Positions 38,801 to 49,501 are shown, counted from the stretch's first letter. The stretch is 64,000 nt of DNA from Nepenthes gracilis (GCA_033239525.1 BSYO01000003.1:8116001-8180000), one strand, 5' to 3'. Numbers and translations: made by a program. The notes: generated by a model not told the origin, from the sequence alone.

Positions 38801-41800
38801 AGACCGGACGAGTCTTCTAGTAGCTAGATCATAGAACCGGTAGCCCAGAAAGACGCACTATGTCGTCTTTGGCTCCAACTTTGTCCATTAGTCTCTTGGG
38901 ATATGTACGAATACTTTGCATTCAAATACTCGCAAATGATCATAAGATGGCTCCTTGCCCATCCATATCTTCTCCGCCACTTCACCCATCAGAGGCTTAC
39001 TGGGCGACCTGTTGATAATGTAGGCCGCCGTCCGGAGTGCTTCTGCCCAGAACGAGGCATAAAGCTTTGCTTCAGAGAGCATGCAGCGTACTCTCTCCAA
39101 GAGCGTACTATTCATTCGTTCTGCCACTCCATTCAACTGTGGTGTCTTTGGTGGTGTCTTTTGGTGCCTAATACCATGTGACAGGCAGTAGGCATCAAAA
39201 GGTCCCAAGTATTCACCGCCGTTGTCACTTCGGACGGTCTTTAGCTTCTTCCCCATCTGACGCTCCACGAGAGCATAGAATTGCTCAAAGATACCAAGAA
39301 CCTGATCCTTGGTCTTCAGTGAATAGACCCAAAACTTTCTGGAACAGTCGTCAATGAAAGAAACAAAGTATTGGGCTCCACCAAATGATCTTTCTCTGAA
39401 TGGCCCACACACATCTGTGTGAACAAGTTCTAGGAGCTCCGCCTTTGGAGTGGATAAGTCTCCATGAAATGAGACTCTTCTCATTTCACGGACAAGCAAA
39501 TGAGGACAGCCTCTGGTTCTTCCTCCTTTGCTCCAGTGATTAGGCCTTTCCTGGCCAGGTAGGACAGCCCTTGATCACTCATGTGACCCAGCCTTCTGTG
39601 CCACAGATCCATTGTCCCAGTGCAGATTATAGCGTTCACGTCTCCTGCCACTGCACAAGCCTTCATCACATATAGGCCAGAGGCCTTCTTTCCTCTTGCT
39701 ACAACAAGAGACCCTTTTGTTAGCTTCCACTCACCTTCACAGAAGGTATTGCAATAACCTTCGTCATCCAGCCGACCGGCTAAGATGACATTCAGTCAAA
39801 TGTCAGAAACATAACGCACATCCTTCAACATCAGCTTTGTCCCGTTGTTTGTGACCAGGACGACATCTCCCCTGCCTACAATAGGAGATGTTCCTTTATT
39901 TCCCATCCTTATTATTCCAAAATCTTCTGGAGTGTAGGATGTGAACAGCTGCTTTCTGGACGTGACGTGCAAGGTGGCACTGGAATCGATTACCCAGCCG
40001 GACTCCTCGTCTGTCAGATTTGCCACGTCTCCTTCACTTGTCAGCAGGAAACCACCTGCTATTACTACTGAGACGGAGGACTTTTCCTCTACCAGTCCAT
40101 TGTCACCTTTTTCTTTTTCCGCATTTTTCCGCTTCCATTTGAAGCAATACTTCTTAATGTGGCCCTTCTTGCCACAGTGATGGCACTCAAGGTTTTGATA
40201 CCTCGACCTTAACTTGCTGCGGGCTTTTTCTTCTTACTTTTAACCACGGCCTCTGCTTCTTCCCCTAGATTCGGTCACAAGTACCTCAGACGTCGAGGTC
40301 CCTTGTGACTTCCTTGACTCATTCATGAGTAGGGACACAATAACCGCATCCAACTTTAATGTACCCTTGCCAAACAACAAGGTTGTGACAATATGATCAT
40401 AGGAGGCCGGCAGAGAAGCCAGCAGGACCAACGCCTTGTCCTCCTCCTTGATCTCTTCTTCAAGGGCGAACATCTGCGTCAATATCCGGTTGAACTCGTT
40501 CAAGTGCTTCTCAAGCTTCCTCCTTCCAACAACCGCAAGCCATAAAATTGCTTTTTAATGTGTAGACTGGTTGTCAAAAATTTGGACTTATACCGACTCT
40601 CCAACTTCTCCCAGACCTCCGCCGAGTTAGTCAAGCCAAGCACTTCTGGAGAGTGTTGTCTGCCAAACAGAGTTTGATGGTGCGATTCGCAAGATCTCTT
40701 TTGTCTTGCCATTCGTCATCGGTCAATTTTGCAAGCTTCTCATCCTTCTTCTTCAGCGCCTTTATCGTCTCTTCTCTGGTGAGAACGTTTTTCACCCTTT
40801 CTTATCAGAGAATGAAGTTACCCTACCCGTTGAACTGCTCAACGCTGAACGGCAAATTCTTTGATAATGTTAACGCCATTAGAACAAAGTTCTCAACCTT
40901 GTTCTCTAATACCACTTATTGGCCTGAAATGGGGCAGCCTACCAACATAGGCACAAAGGAATCGAAGAGAAGAAAATGAAAGCAAGAATATTGACAACCG
41001 ATATTTACGTGAAAAACCCTTATGAATCAAGGGAAAAACCACGGGACTTTCAGTCCGTAAAGTTGCGCTATGTATGAGACAGAGATTACAAAACAGGAGA
41101 CGGAAATACACACACACATAGTTGGGCCTTCTTCCTCTCCTCTGTTTTTCTTTCTTACTCTCACACACTCACACTCTGCTCAGCTCTCTCTGCTTACAAC
41201 AACTTCTCATACATACTCTCACCAGCCTGCTTACACACACATATATATATATGTACAAGAATATACAAAGGACTTGGCAGCAGCTGGACTACCACGTCGT
41301 CCCTCATGGTTGGTGCACGGTTCCCTAGAAGTATACTTCAGCTCAACAAGTGGCGCATGCCTGCAGCATCAGAAGACAGACTTGTTGTCTTGAGTTTCCA
41401 ATGTTACCTAAACAGGCAGGTCAACCTACTCCCTTTCAGACACAGTAGGTGTTCTGTGTTGCCTTAATGAGACGGTCAACTTTGTTGACCGTCTTCCCAT
41501 TTAGACCGGTCAACATCCCATTGACTGTCCTCTTAGTTGTTCTGAGAGTCCTCAACAAAACCGGTCAACTTAATTCTTCAGCTGGTCAACTATGTTGACC
41601 ATCCGTTGACCGTCCATCCGGTCAACTATGTTGACTGAAGCTTCTTCACAAGAGAGATTTCCAACACAAAATGCAGTATATATAGCCTCAAATCAAGTTT
41701 TCTCATGAAAGAACTAAACCTATTGAAGTCAATTGCCACTTTATAAGAGAAAAGGTACAAGAAAATGTCATCACTGCTCCGTATGTTTGAAATGAAAATC

Positions 41801-44800
41801 AACTTGCAGATATATTTGCAAAACTTTATGCCCTGCACACTTCCATTAAATCTTAGATAAGTCAGGATCAATAAATATTTATTCGCAACTTGAGAGGGAG
41901 TGTTGAAAAGGAAAAATTAAAGAGCATAATATTGGCAAGAAGAATGAATTGGTAAGAGAAAATTACTGGATTATATTGACAAGAGAAAATCAAGGAATTT
42001 TATATGATACTATCCATAATAATATCAACTTAGCATTTATGTCATTATTGATTGAAACTTATTTGTCTCCTTCCATTACTAACAATTCCATACAACATGT
42101 ATAAATCTTTGAGAAATTATAGTATATTTTGTATGAGTGAAAGAAAACGATAGCAAATCAATTCTACAAGTATCATTGTGAATCACTTAAATTGAGTGTG
42201 CTCTTTCTTTATATTTATATTTTACAAATAATTTTTAGTCATTTCAGTAAAGTTTCAAATAAATCCCAAATAACTCAAGAAGAAGAAAGAAACAATTACC
42301 CATGTACACAAGAAGATTGAAAGACTCCAATTTGCCTGTAACCTAAATAGAGGCAAAAGAAGCGGTAGCATTTAGCACAAGGGCATAACAAAAATGTTAA
42401 TATCATTATATTTATCAAAAGAAATTAGGCATCTAACTAGTTGGAAGAGCCCATAGAAGTGATAAAAACAGAAAAGCTATGGAGGCACAATTACATGGAT
42501 CATAATTGCAGGAGCATTGTGGGAAGAAATCAAAATCTTATTCAGAGCATAACAATACGCCAAGAAAGAATTTTTTATTCTCTTTTTGTTTTTTTCTTTT
42601 TCCTTTCCTCCAGCAGTTGGGGGCAAGGAGAATACAAGAACAGAACACCAAATATACTAGATTGTAATCAAAACCCAAGAAGACAAAACACTCTACCTGC
42701 TCCCCCTGCCACAGAAGAAAAGGGGAAAAAAAGACAAAAAAAGGCAAAAACAATAGCTCACACATGAAAAAAATACTAAATTTTCGATGCTAAAATAAGT
42801 ATTTGATCTCAAATTGACTAAGCAGAATTTTATAATCTGGACTCATTGTTTGCCAAGCACTTAGTCATAGTATTCTTTGGGATAAAACCTGAACTCCCTC
42901 TCTCTATTGTGTTTCTGATGGTGTGGTTTTATTATTGTGGAGGACATTGTAGAAACTTGCCATCTTCCTTCATTGGGCTTTCAAACTGGACAAGAAAAAA
43001 ATGAAGACAATAACTTGGGGACTAATAGAAGTTCTCGACAACACATTGCAGACACATAAGTCGTACCTCCACAATGAACCCATGGTGAAGCCAACTAATC
43101 CATGCATAAGCTGCCAAAAATGCCCAAAAACCATAAGTTCAGTAATGAGAGTTTATCGGAAGACCAGTCCAAAAAAAAGGAAAATCCAGGTTATCAAAAA
43201 TAAGAATGCCTTCCCAAAAACAACACAAGGGCAAAATCATGTCCTAGAACATTCTTGTCAATCATAGGACAACAGGAATTTTAAGATTCTTTTTAGTTGT
43301 TCCCAAAAAAGTGAACTTTGAAGGATAGCAATGGACAAATTAGAAAGTGTTAAATCTATTGTATTGGTTAATTTCTATAACAAAATCATGATTCTAGTTG
43401 AGTTATATTTAAGTCATTTTTAATTGGTTGTGCTCAAAAGAAAGTCAAGACAAGCTCCCCAAGATGACAATTTCGTGAGACATTCACTTAATGTTTCATT
43501 CAAACAGAATTCTTCCATGGCAATTCCACAAGATATCCGCAAAATAGTGGCTCAAGCAACAACTCTCAGAAGGATTCCAGCGGCAACTCTCAAAAGGATT
43601 CCAATGGCAAGCCGCAAGTGAGCTATGTGAGCAGCCAATGCACAGTTTTAGCCCCTTCGTGTTTTAAACCCCGTTTTTCAATCCTTGCTATAAATATTGC
43701 TCTCTTCTGTTAACCTAGCCACCACTACTATTATTGTTTGAGCCAAGGAGCGTGAGAGAAGCTTGGATTGAATGAGAAAGCCTCGTTTGTTGTGAGAGAT
43801 TAAAATGTTTAAGACATTAGGGCTTATTCAATAAGTGAAAAACTAGGACTGTTTTCTGAAAATTTTTCAAGAAAATTGAAAATTCAAAACATATGTTTAA
43901 ATATTTCTGCTTTCCATTTAGAAAACTAGAAAACAGCATTTTTAGTTTTTCAATTTTGAACAAAAATTGAAAAACTCAGAAAATATATGATTTCCAAAAT
44001 TTTCTACTAGCTATAATACAAAGTTTTTCACAATTTTCTAAATCCTACTCATAAAATAATATTTTAATAAAGTGTATTTATGAAATTATTATTTCATAAG
44101 TATATAAAATATAAATATATACATTTAATAAATAATAGATTTTTTATTCAATTCATTACCAAATTTATTTGTATTCTTTAAATTTTTTTCATTTGACTTA
44201 ACATTTTTATAAGAATCATAATAATGACAGAATTATACTTACATATTCAAAGATACAATTATTAATATTGAAAAATAAAAACACAGTCATTTAATCTATA
44301 TTTAAATTATTTGATAATGACAATATTTAAGTTAATGTTCAATGTTTTCTATAACTTGAAAAATATTATGTATTATTAATTTAATAAAAAAATTAAACTA
44401 TGTTACAAATAATTTAAAGGATCATCATTATTATAATTAATGTATAATTAATATATATTTTTAACTTGTTGACAATTAAATACATTGGTAAAACAATAAA
44501 AAGTTATATATTAATAGATTTAGTAATCAATTTTGCGACATTAAAATTAAATTTGAGTTTGACTCAAGAGTTTATTAAATTTAGCTCCAATGAGTTGAAC
44601 TTCTATTCTAAATAAGAAATAGTTAATTATTAAACATTAAGTGTACATATGATATATAAAATATATAGACATGTGTCATTTTATATAATAAATTGCAATT
44701 AAGAACCACATTCAATATATGACTTGTTATTATAAGGTACATAGGTTTTTCTGACTTTCGGTGATTTTAAAGTAAACAATCACAAAACAAGTTCAATTAG

Positions 44801-47800
44801 TTAGCTGGTTATAAATTAATATATTTAGTAAATTTATTAAATAATTTGTCAACTAATAATATTTATCATATGTTGGATGATTGAAAATTTACAAATAACT
44901 ATTAATATATATTAACTTGTTAAAATATTTACACTTTTAACAAAAACAAATACACATGTTTTCCTAAAAACCTTAGAAAATAGAAAAGTAAAAAATGAGA
45001 AGAAAACTGAAGAATTGAAAATAAAAAACTGTTTTCCCAACTAAATAGGGCAACAGTTTTTTCTCATTCCTAAACCTTAAAAAACCTTTTTAACGCTTTT
45101 TCCAGCCATCTAGCAGCTGATTTGGTTGTTTAGTGAGATTCGGGTCATACAAGACCATCTGGCAGCTGATTCGGAGCACAGTCCAAAGAGGACCAAGTGT
45201 ACCTTTTGTTTAGTCACAAAAAGGGGAGTGGCATAAATTTGAGGTTGGTGGTAGTTTGGTGGTCAATTGTCTCAATTTTGAGGAGGATAGTTGCTTTGTT
45301 GATTGTTATGGACACATTGTGAATACACTTTGATGATTATGTTGACGTTTTTTTTATGGATGGATGATGGGTATCTTGATGGGATGATGTTTACCTTGAG
45401 TAGTTGTTTATCTTATCACACAAATCTGTAAAGTTGACATTTTTTCCTCTTGTTTATCTGCATAACATATGGATATATCCTGTACTATTAATTCTTCAAA
45501 CTAACAACATTGTAAAGGAAAAAGATGTGGAACTTCCTTGAGTAAATGTTGCCTCTAATATCTAGGATTCTGATTTGAGTCTTAGGTTTAGGTTTTCATA
45601 TACACAAGTTCTATCTCAGTGGAAATTGAACCTGTCATTCATTTATGTATGTTTTGTAGCTAAGTGTGTTTTGTCACGAAATTATCAAAAGAAAAGATTG
45701 TTAGAAAAACAATGTCATCGGCACATTCCATGATTTGATAGTGTTATGATGAGTCAAGTGTTTTCCAGATGTTCGCATGAAGATAAACAAAACTCTCAAC
45801 CTCTTCCAAGATAAGGTAAAGTTGCTAGCACGAGGATCAATGTAACTCAATATCTAAAATCTATTGTCTACTCAAGGAGTTCAACCTTTCGTAATGATCT
45901 ACCCAAGAATCACATGGATAATGTGCACATGTGGTGTGCACATAGAGGATGAAAAACCATGAATCTATACTTACTAAGCACTCATACCCTTGAGAGTTCA
46001 GTTTATTGGTGCATGAGGTGAGCATGATGGTTGCATGAGCGCACTTTAAGCAGAGGAGGTACGCTCAATCCACACATAATGCAAACACAAGCAAAAATTG
46101 GACAATAAGATTATGCTTGATGCGTGCATAAGGGGTGCTCAAGTTCCCATCAAACAGTAGACTAGCGCCAAATGTGCACATGAGTAGTGTACGTGCACCA
46201 ATCACCCTGATCCCAGGTAGATTTTCCTAAGGTGTTTTAACCCTAGTGCTGATTCCCTCTAATAAGGAAACTTCTATAATTCTGATCAGCGTCAAGGGAG
46301 AACGAACTAAAATCAATTGAGAGCAAAATTTCTCAAAAATTGAGTGATTTGATCTTTGTGCAAGACACTTGATTGAGTAATCAAGAGTTCAAATTAAGAG
46401 TAGAGCCCTCATCCTCGGAATGATGATAATTTTGGTGACTTTTCACCATTATTGTTCTTAGAATGTTTGAGAGGAATATTCACATGGAGGAGAAATTTGG
46501 ATGTCCCAGATACATTGCCGGAGAGCATACTGAAGATTTTCTTCAGAGGAGTCATTGGTGATGGGGTTAGTTGGCTTTTGTAGTGCATCTGAACTACAAG
46601 TTTGTATGTTAAGCATCCCATAGTGAATTTTCCTTTAGCTTGGCTAATAAGAGCCCAGATATCCGTTTTCATTTATCACAGTAATTAAAAACTAATATTT
46701 GTTTGATTTCTAAATTTATGCTTCTGTTGCGATTACTTAGGTGTCATTGTGGTTATTTGCTAATTGGCATAGCATAATCTTTAACGTGGAATTGATTATC
46801 ACACATTTATTCAATTTTTCCATAATCACCTATTCATCTCTCCCTGAGTAATAAAGAGTCTAAACATTGGAATTTCAAGTGATATCAGAGATCTCATCAC
46901 TTTTCTCACAATTTTACTCTTGGGAACCCTCTCACCAAGACTGAAACTCAAGTTGACAATGAGTTTTGGATAGACTTCATCAACAAAGAGAGTAGGATTG
47001 TGTGAAAAGTGATGAGATCTCTCCTGGAAAAATTCAGGATGCAAATTTGAGTAGAATCAGAGGATTACGCATACAATATATATTTTTTGAAAGCAAAGAA
47101 ATCAGAGAAAACAGGAAAGGAGTAGAACATAAGCAAACACAAGAAAAGGAGAGATTATTGAAGTTAATGGTTCATATTTGCATTACCAAATATGTTGATG
47201 CTTTCACTGGACCTGACAACACAAGCAATAGGACAGTTGTTGCCACCTGTAAGATATTACATGTGATAATTTCTATTTCAGCACATATCTTCATAAAAGC
47301 ATTAACCATTCAAAATTATGAAGCGGACATTTTGCATACCATTGTTTTTCTCCCAGCAGCAACACCCCATCTCATGGAAGAGATTACTATTGGCAACGAG
47401 AAAAAACAGCCAAAGTAATTCTGCTCAAATCCAAGCCTTCTTTCAATTAACAAACATGGATGACCAGTAGAATATGTCACAAAAGAATGTTTTTACGTAA
47501 CATATACAGATTCCATATTCTACTGCTTATGTCATAACAGCTACCCAGAAAATGGAAACACAATGGAAATCATTTAAAGACAATTCTTAAAAACAAGAGT
47601 TGTCAAGATCCTAACTTTCTTCTCAGTGATAGAAGTCTTTACTTTGGGGCAACAATACTAAGCAAACGACAACATTGCAACTGCCATTACTGTCATGGGA
47701 ATTCAAAGTCTAGAGACCTCACAAACATGAAAACAAGGAAAATCATTTTAGACCTTCATCATATTCAACCTCCTGGCTTATGGAAAATTTCTTTTTCCTA

Positions 47801-48921
47801 TCCATGATATAAACCATAAACAAGTAATTAGCGTATTAAGTACAATAGTAAACGTTTAACCATCACAAGAGCCTTGAATGACAAATCAATCAGGTAGTGA
47901 AGGGAAATTTCCACTTGGAGATATTACCAACTGAAAAATATGAAACAAGTGAATAAGCCCAATAAAAAGCAACGGATAACTAGGCACGATGTTTAATACA
48001 TTAATCTGTAAAGAATAGGTCAGAATTTAATAACTAGTAATATTTTAAGCCAGATGGTCACGAACAGCTTGAGCCCTCAGAATTCCACACAGTAATATAC
48101 AATGCCAAAAATGTATCATCTTGTTTCGGGGGAGCTAGACAATCTCCAGCAGCATAAGTTCGAAATTTTGAGTTATCGTGTGGAAAAATAGTTAAATGAA
48201 TAGCAGGAAATAAAACAGAACAAAGCAAAGCAACAAATTGAGGATAAAATCCCATTCGTATCAAACAGTAAAACAAGTAGCATAATTCCAGCAAAAATTT
48301 TCCGATAATTTTCTTTTGTCGAAAATCACAAGTTTTCTACTCATAATCTTCGCGAAATTATTTAAGGAAGCCACTTTTCCAGCAATTATGCTAGTCGTCC
48401 AAGCAATCATGCATCAAACAAACGACATAAACATATAAAAATATATATAAGCCGATAAAATTTGAAATTCATGAAAATTTAGGAGGACAGAAAAAGATTA
48501 AGATATAGTGAACCTCGATTGCAAGAGAACTGCTGAGCAAATAGGCCAATCCAGCGACGGCTGCGAACATTGAACACTCCACCAATCTCAGCGTCTTCTG
48601 ATATACGGCTCCATCGGATGCCAAATCTTCAAGCTCCGTATGGGCGACCACGACTCGTTGCTCATCGGTCCGAGATGAAGGGAAATTGGAGACGCAGAAA
48701 GCCCTGAAGCGTGGTTTAGATAGGAAAAATGAGGAGAGAGAAATAGAAGCTGAGAAGGCCCTGCTGTATGGGAAGGAAACTAGGCGGAGGGAGAGAGAGG
48801 TCGAGGGGCCGAATGATGAGGAAGGACGATGAGGGAGAAATGCTGGGTTCCTGTGAAGGTGGTGAACTATCAAGAGATTTTTCATTGGAGAAGCGCGAGC
48901 CTCCCGAGTTTCAAGTTTCAA
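24171..48921 (-). CDS. Plastid-targeted multi-membrane protein (DUF2232-like), eight exons, intron 5 expanded by nested retrotransposons
   Basis: Exons (descending): 48921-48514, 47420-47340, 47246-47187, 43110-43067, 42342-42300, 25187-25116, 25046-24945, 24290-24171. All introns are GT-AG and phases match (0,0,0,2,0,0,0), giving 309 residues and a TAG stop. Met13 (48885) is an alternative start. Residues 1-70 are Ser/Arg-rich and acid-poor, like a chloroplast transit peptide. Hydrophobic segments follow in nearly every exon: VECSMFAAVAGLAYLL (exon 1), FFSLPIVISSMRWG (2), VLLLVLSGPVKA (3), HGLVGFTMGSLW (4), GAMGYVLISSFL (6), PSMPAIYALFSTL (7), FFVFLLHILYAVFLTRLGM (8). I recall this as a cyanobacterial/plant membrane protein family (DUF2232); its function is unknown to me. 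Intron 5 (42299-25188, 17,112 bp) holds a Copia nest; without it about 109 bp remain. Intron 3 is 4.1 kb. The frame is intact, so the gene may still be expressed. Confidence 0.88.
24301..24321. repeat. (GA)n/(CT)n microsatellite at the exon 8 acceptor
   Basis: On the gene's strand it reads (CT)n about 10 nt upstream of the AG at 24291-24292 and so supplies the polypyrimidine tract of the last intron. Confidence 0.8.
25249..25594 (+). repeat. 5' LTR of the outer Copia element
   Basis: Begins TGCTGACAAGAG, ends TCATTTCA; pairs with 41901-42246. The primer binding site (complementary to initiator tRNA-Met) follows at 25595-25606. Confidence 0.92.
25600..26491 (+). pseudogene. gag remnant of the outer Copia element
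   Basis: Pieces are visible in more than one frame: around 25840-26100 (KPPTIDDAAFEEWQANDQL, then a stop) and 26125-26490 (LASLKSEYENMHSQIL, then a basic stretch), typical of the Copia gag (UBN2-type) domain. The zinc knuckle expected next is missing; the frame is cut by the LTR that starts near 26492. Confidence 0.8.
26492..27489 (-). repeat. LTR (3' LTR) of the truncated Copia
   Basis: About 1 kb. A (TA)n microsatellite lies at 26829-26866. The right end is TG...-type when read on the minus strand (TGTTGGCTTAG); the left end has TA in place of the expected TG. No partner LTR exists in the window. Confidence 0.65.
26492..28222 (-). mobile_element. Truncated minus-strand Copia: 3' LTR plus protease region
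   Basis: The LTR (about 26492-27489) resembles the 36160-36914 LTR in layout: TTGGACAGG/TTGGCCGG start, a central (TA)n and repeated 'ccggtcaac' phrases. It ends GCCAACA at 27489. To its right, minus-strand sequence 28222-27850 encodes a Copia protease (SWVMDCGVSHHAIF, where the family has D-S/T-G/A) and the segment leading to the integrase (NDVRHVPNLRLNVIS). Integrase, reverse transcriptase and RNase H are absent. ORFs at 26713-27424 are LTR sequence. Confidence 0.7.
31209..31694. repeat. Tandem duplication within the Copia gag region
   Basis: A 210-bp unit (31209-31418) repeats at 31419-31628, and its last 70 bp repeat again to about 31694. 210 bp is 70 codons, so the gag segment (FRPKV.AI.KSKD, LKIE.LIG.LQTYEH) is duplicated in frame. 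The copies differ at many positions, so the duplication is old. Confidence 0.8.
32139..33101 (-). repeat. 5' LTR of the second truncated Copia
   Basis: Starts at 32139 next to the primer binding site. The outer end is tentative (GGTCACTTCA at 33101). It includes a GC-rich segment (32930-33080) with repeated 'gaaacgaggct.gagc' phrases. Confidence 0.6.
33240..36159 (+). pseudogene. Protease, integrase, reverse transcriptase and RNase H remnants of the outer Copia
   Basis: The plus-strand frame resumes after the nested insertion: protease start (TWIINSHANKHMTG, about 33260-33300), pre-integrase (SELWHQRLGHP, 33640-33670), integrase remnants to 34290, the LHLRIFGCACFVH block (34291), then heavily stopped reverse transcriptase (34990-35640) and RNase H (VARSSAKTEYKEMA, 36023-36064). 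The coding is split by the insertion at 36160, and RNase H continues at 41667. Confidence 0.85.
36160..36914 (-). repeat. 3' LTR of the nested Copia
   Basis: 755 bp; plus-strand start TGTTGGCC, end TTTTCAACA. Contains (TA)n at about 36480-36495 and repeated 'ccggtcaac' phrases. The polypurine tract (minus: GAGAGGGAAAGTT) abuts it at 36915-36927. Confidence 0.92.
37334..38880 (-). pseudogene. Reverse transcriptase/RNase H of the nested Copia
   Basis: Minus-strand frames show the Copia RT N-terminal part (KEDWLEAMKEEMSSLHENHT, about 38470-38410), the catalytic box region at about 37920-37890 reading YVNDML where active enzymes have YVDDM, and the region leading into RNase H (SYSLAVGSLMYA-like, about 37610-37560). 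Stops and frameshifts break the frame between 38360 and 37750. Confidence 0.85.
38888..39669 (-). pseudogene. Integrase of the nested Copia
   Basis: The zinc-binding N-terminal part (MDLWHRRLGHMSDQGL) reads at 39630-39580, then 39499-38888 encodes the core: HTDVCGP, SDNGGEY and NGVAERMN supply the D, D and E of the DDE triad. The two parts are in different frames. Confidence 0.88.
39796..40712 (-). pseudogene. gag and protease of the nested Copia
   Basis: gag (UBN2-type) reads from 40712 to 40500 and, in another frame, 40503-40240 (LLASLPASYDHIVTTLLFGK). A CCHC zinc knuckle CHHCGKKGHIKKYC follows at about 40185-40145. The protease (40026-39796) has VIDSSA where D-S-G-A is usual, so the active-site Gly is changed. 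Confidence 0.85.
40917..41666 (-). repeat. 5' LTR of the nested Copia
   Basis: 750 bp; plus-strand start TATTGGCC (TG lost by mutation), end TTTCCAACA. (TA)n at about 41241-41253. Pairs with 36160-36914. Confidence 0.92.
41667..41900 (+). pseudogene. RNase H C-terminus and polypurine tract of the outer Copia
   Basis: Directly after the target duplication the frame resumes with the family pattern (FHERTKPIEVNCHFIREKV, about 41699-41755; then NENQLADIFAKL). It continues the RNase H interrupted at 36159, which confirms the nesting. The polypurine tract is at 41890-41900. Confidence 0.88.
41901..42246 (+). repeat. 3' LTR of the outer Copia element
   Basis: Begins TGTTGAAAAGG, ends AGTCATTTCA. 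It is followed by GTAAA and, 53 bp further, by exon 5 of the host gene (42300). Confidence 0.92.
43111..47186 (-). other. Intron 3 of the plastid membrane protein gene (4,076 bp)
   Basis: Non-coding for the host gene. 43812-45063 is an AT-rich block whose two ends are imperfectly complementary (possible non-autonomous DNA transposon, not proven). 46200-46878 looks like an LTR remnant followed by a primer-binding-like TGATATCAGAG at 46880-46890. A hairpin-forming inverted repeat is at 46888-47021. Confidence 0.5.
46888..47021. repeat. Inverted repeat (34-bp arms, 66-bp loop)
   Basis: Arm 1 is 46888-46921 and arm 2 is 46988-47021; 30 of 34 positions pair (core GATCTCATCACTTTTC). It lies in intron 3, about 165 bp downstream of exon 3. 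It may stem from a retroelement remnant, because arm 1 overlaps the end of the primer-binding-like sequence. Confidence 0.75.
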
Positions 48922-49453
48922 CTGGATTTTTTACCCTGAATTTTGTTTCATCCTCTTAATAAAATATATTAATTATTAAATTTAAAAAATAATTTCTTAA
49001 TAAAAGACATTAACTTATTTAAAAAACAACTATTGATTAATTAATTAATTAATTAATTAATTATAAACCTTCAGATGTCATTTCCATGGGTGCCACCATT
49101 ATCATCCATCATCATCGTAATTACTCTCACTTCTCTGTCTGCAACACTGTTCTCAACCACCGTCCCCACCACAACCACCCGTCACCGCCACCAATAGTAA
49201 CACCACAACCACTACACTCCAATCCCATCGCCATTACTATCACCGTCACCGCCCCAACTCTAGCTGTCGTCGCCAAAGAAAATAAAGTAGAACAATATTT
49301 CCCATCCGACCACGAGGAAGTAGAAAAACGTAAATAGAGTCGAGGCAGTTAGTCTTTTTTTTTTTCTTTTTTTTTCTTTTTTTTGGTCAGACGCAGGTAG
49401 TGTTTTTTAATAGCAGCATCTACTTATATATATATTTATTTATAATTTTTATG

Positions 49454-49500
<47 letters not shown>
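48922..49500. promoter_or_regulatory. Upstream region of the plastid membrane protein gene
   Basis: Holds the presumed promoter: an (ATTA)n run at 49037-49065, a T/C-rich stretch at 49351-49386 and a long (TA)n microsatellite at 49456-49498. No clear TATA box was assigned. The His/Pro-rich ORF at 49086-49337 is not convincing as a gene. Confidence 0.4.

Positions 49501-49501
<1 letters not shown>

Larger units (their letters stand above)
36160..41666 (-). mobile_element. Full-structure minus-strand Copia nested in the outer Copia (5,507 bp)
   Basis: LTRs 36160-36914 and 40917-41666; target duplication CAAAA on both sides (36155-36159, 41667-41671). The primer binding site (minus strand, TGGTATTAGAG) is at 40914-40904. 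All Copia parts are present right to left: gag, CCHC knuckle, protease, integrase, reverse transcriptase, RNase H. I count 10 mismatches in the first 101 aligned LTR bases, fewer than the 16 of the outer element, in line with its younger age. It is co-oriented with the host gene. Frameshifts, stops and catalytic changes indicate a dead copy. Confidence 0.95.
25249..42246 (+). mobile_element. Outer Ty1/Copia element (16,998 bp with nested insertions) in intron 5 of the membrane protein gene
   Basis: LTRs at 25249-25594 and 41901-42246 (346 bp each; TG...CA). Flanks GTAAT (25244-25248) and GTAAA (42247-42251) are a near-perfect target duplication. The primer binding site TGGTATCAGAG starts at 25595, directly after the 5' LTR; the polypurine tract TTGAGAGGGAG lies at 41890-41900. 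Internal order gag, protease, integrase, reverse transcriptase, RNase H identifies Copia. It is antisense to the host gene. In the first 101 LTR bases I count 16 mismatches, so the insertion is old. Coding remnants are broken by stops. Two later insertions split it: 26492-about 33101 and 36160-41666. Confidence 0.92.

Noticed and set aside
43430..43621. Short repeats (caactctcagaaggattccag / caactctcaaaaggattccaa) considered as a CRISPR-like or minisatellite array
   Set aside because: Only two imperfect units in a plant intron; not an array.
46409..46672. Minus-strand ORF with KFTMG, which looked like exon 4 of the membrane-protein gene
   Set aside because: The flanking residues do not fit, and the true exon 4 (LMHGLVGFTMGSLW) with proper splice sites is at 43110-43067.
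48058..48294. 78-codon minus ORF within intron 1 of the membrane-protein gene
   Set aside because: It does not continue the frame of exon 1 and has no family match; exon 2 at 47420-47340 joins exon 1 directly.
49086..49337. His/Pro/Thr-rich ORF upstream of the membrane-protein gene
   Set aside because: Low-complexity 'cacc' repeats; no start context or homology recognised.
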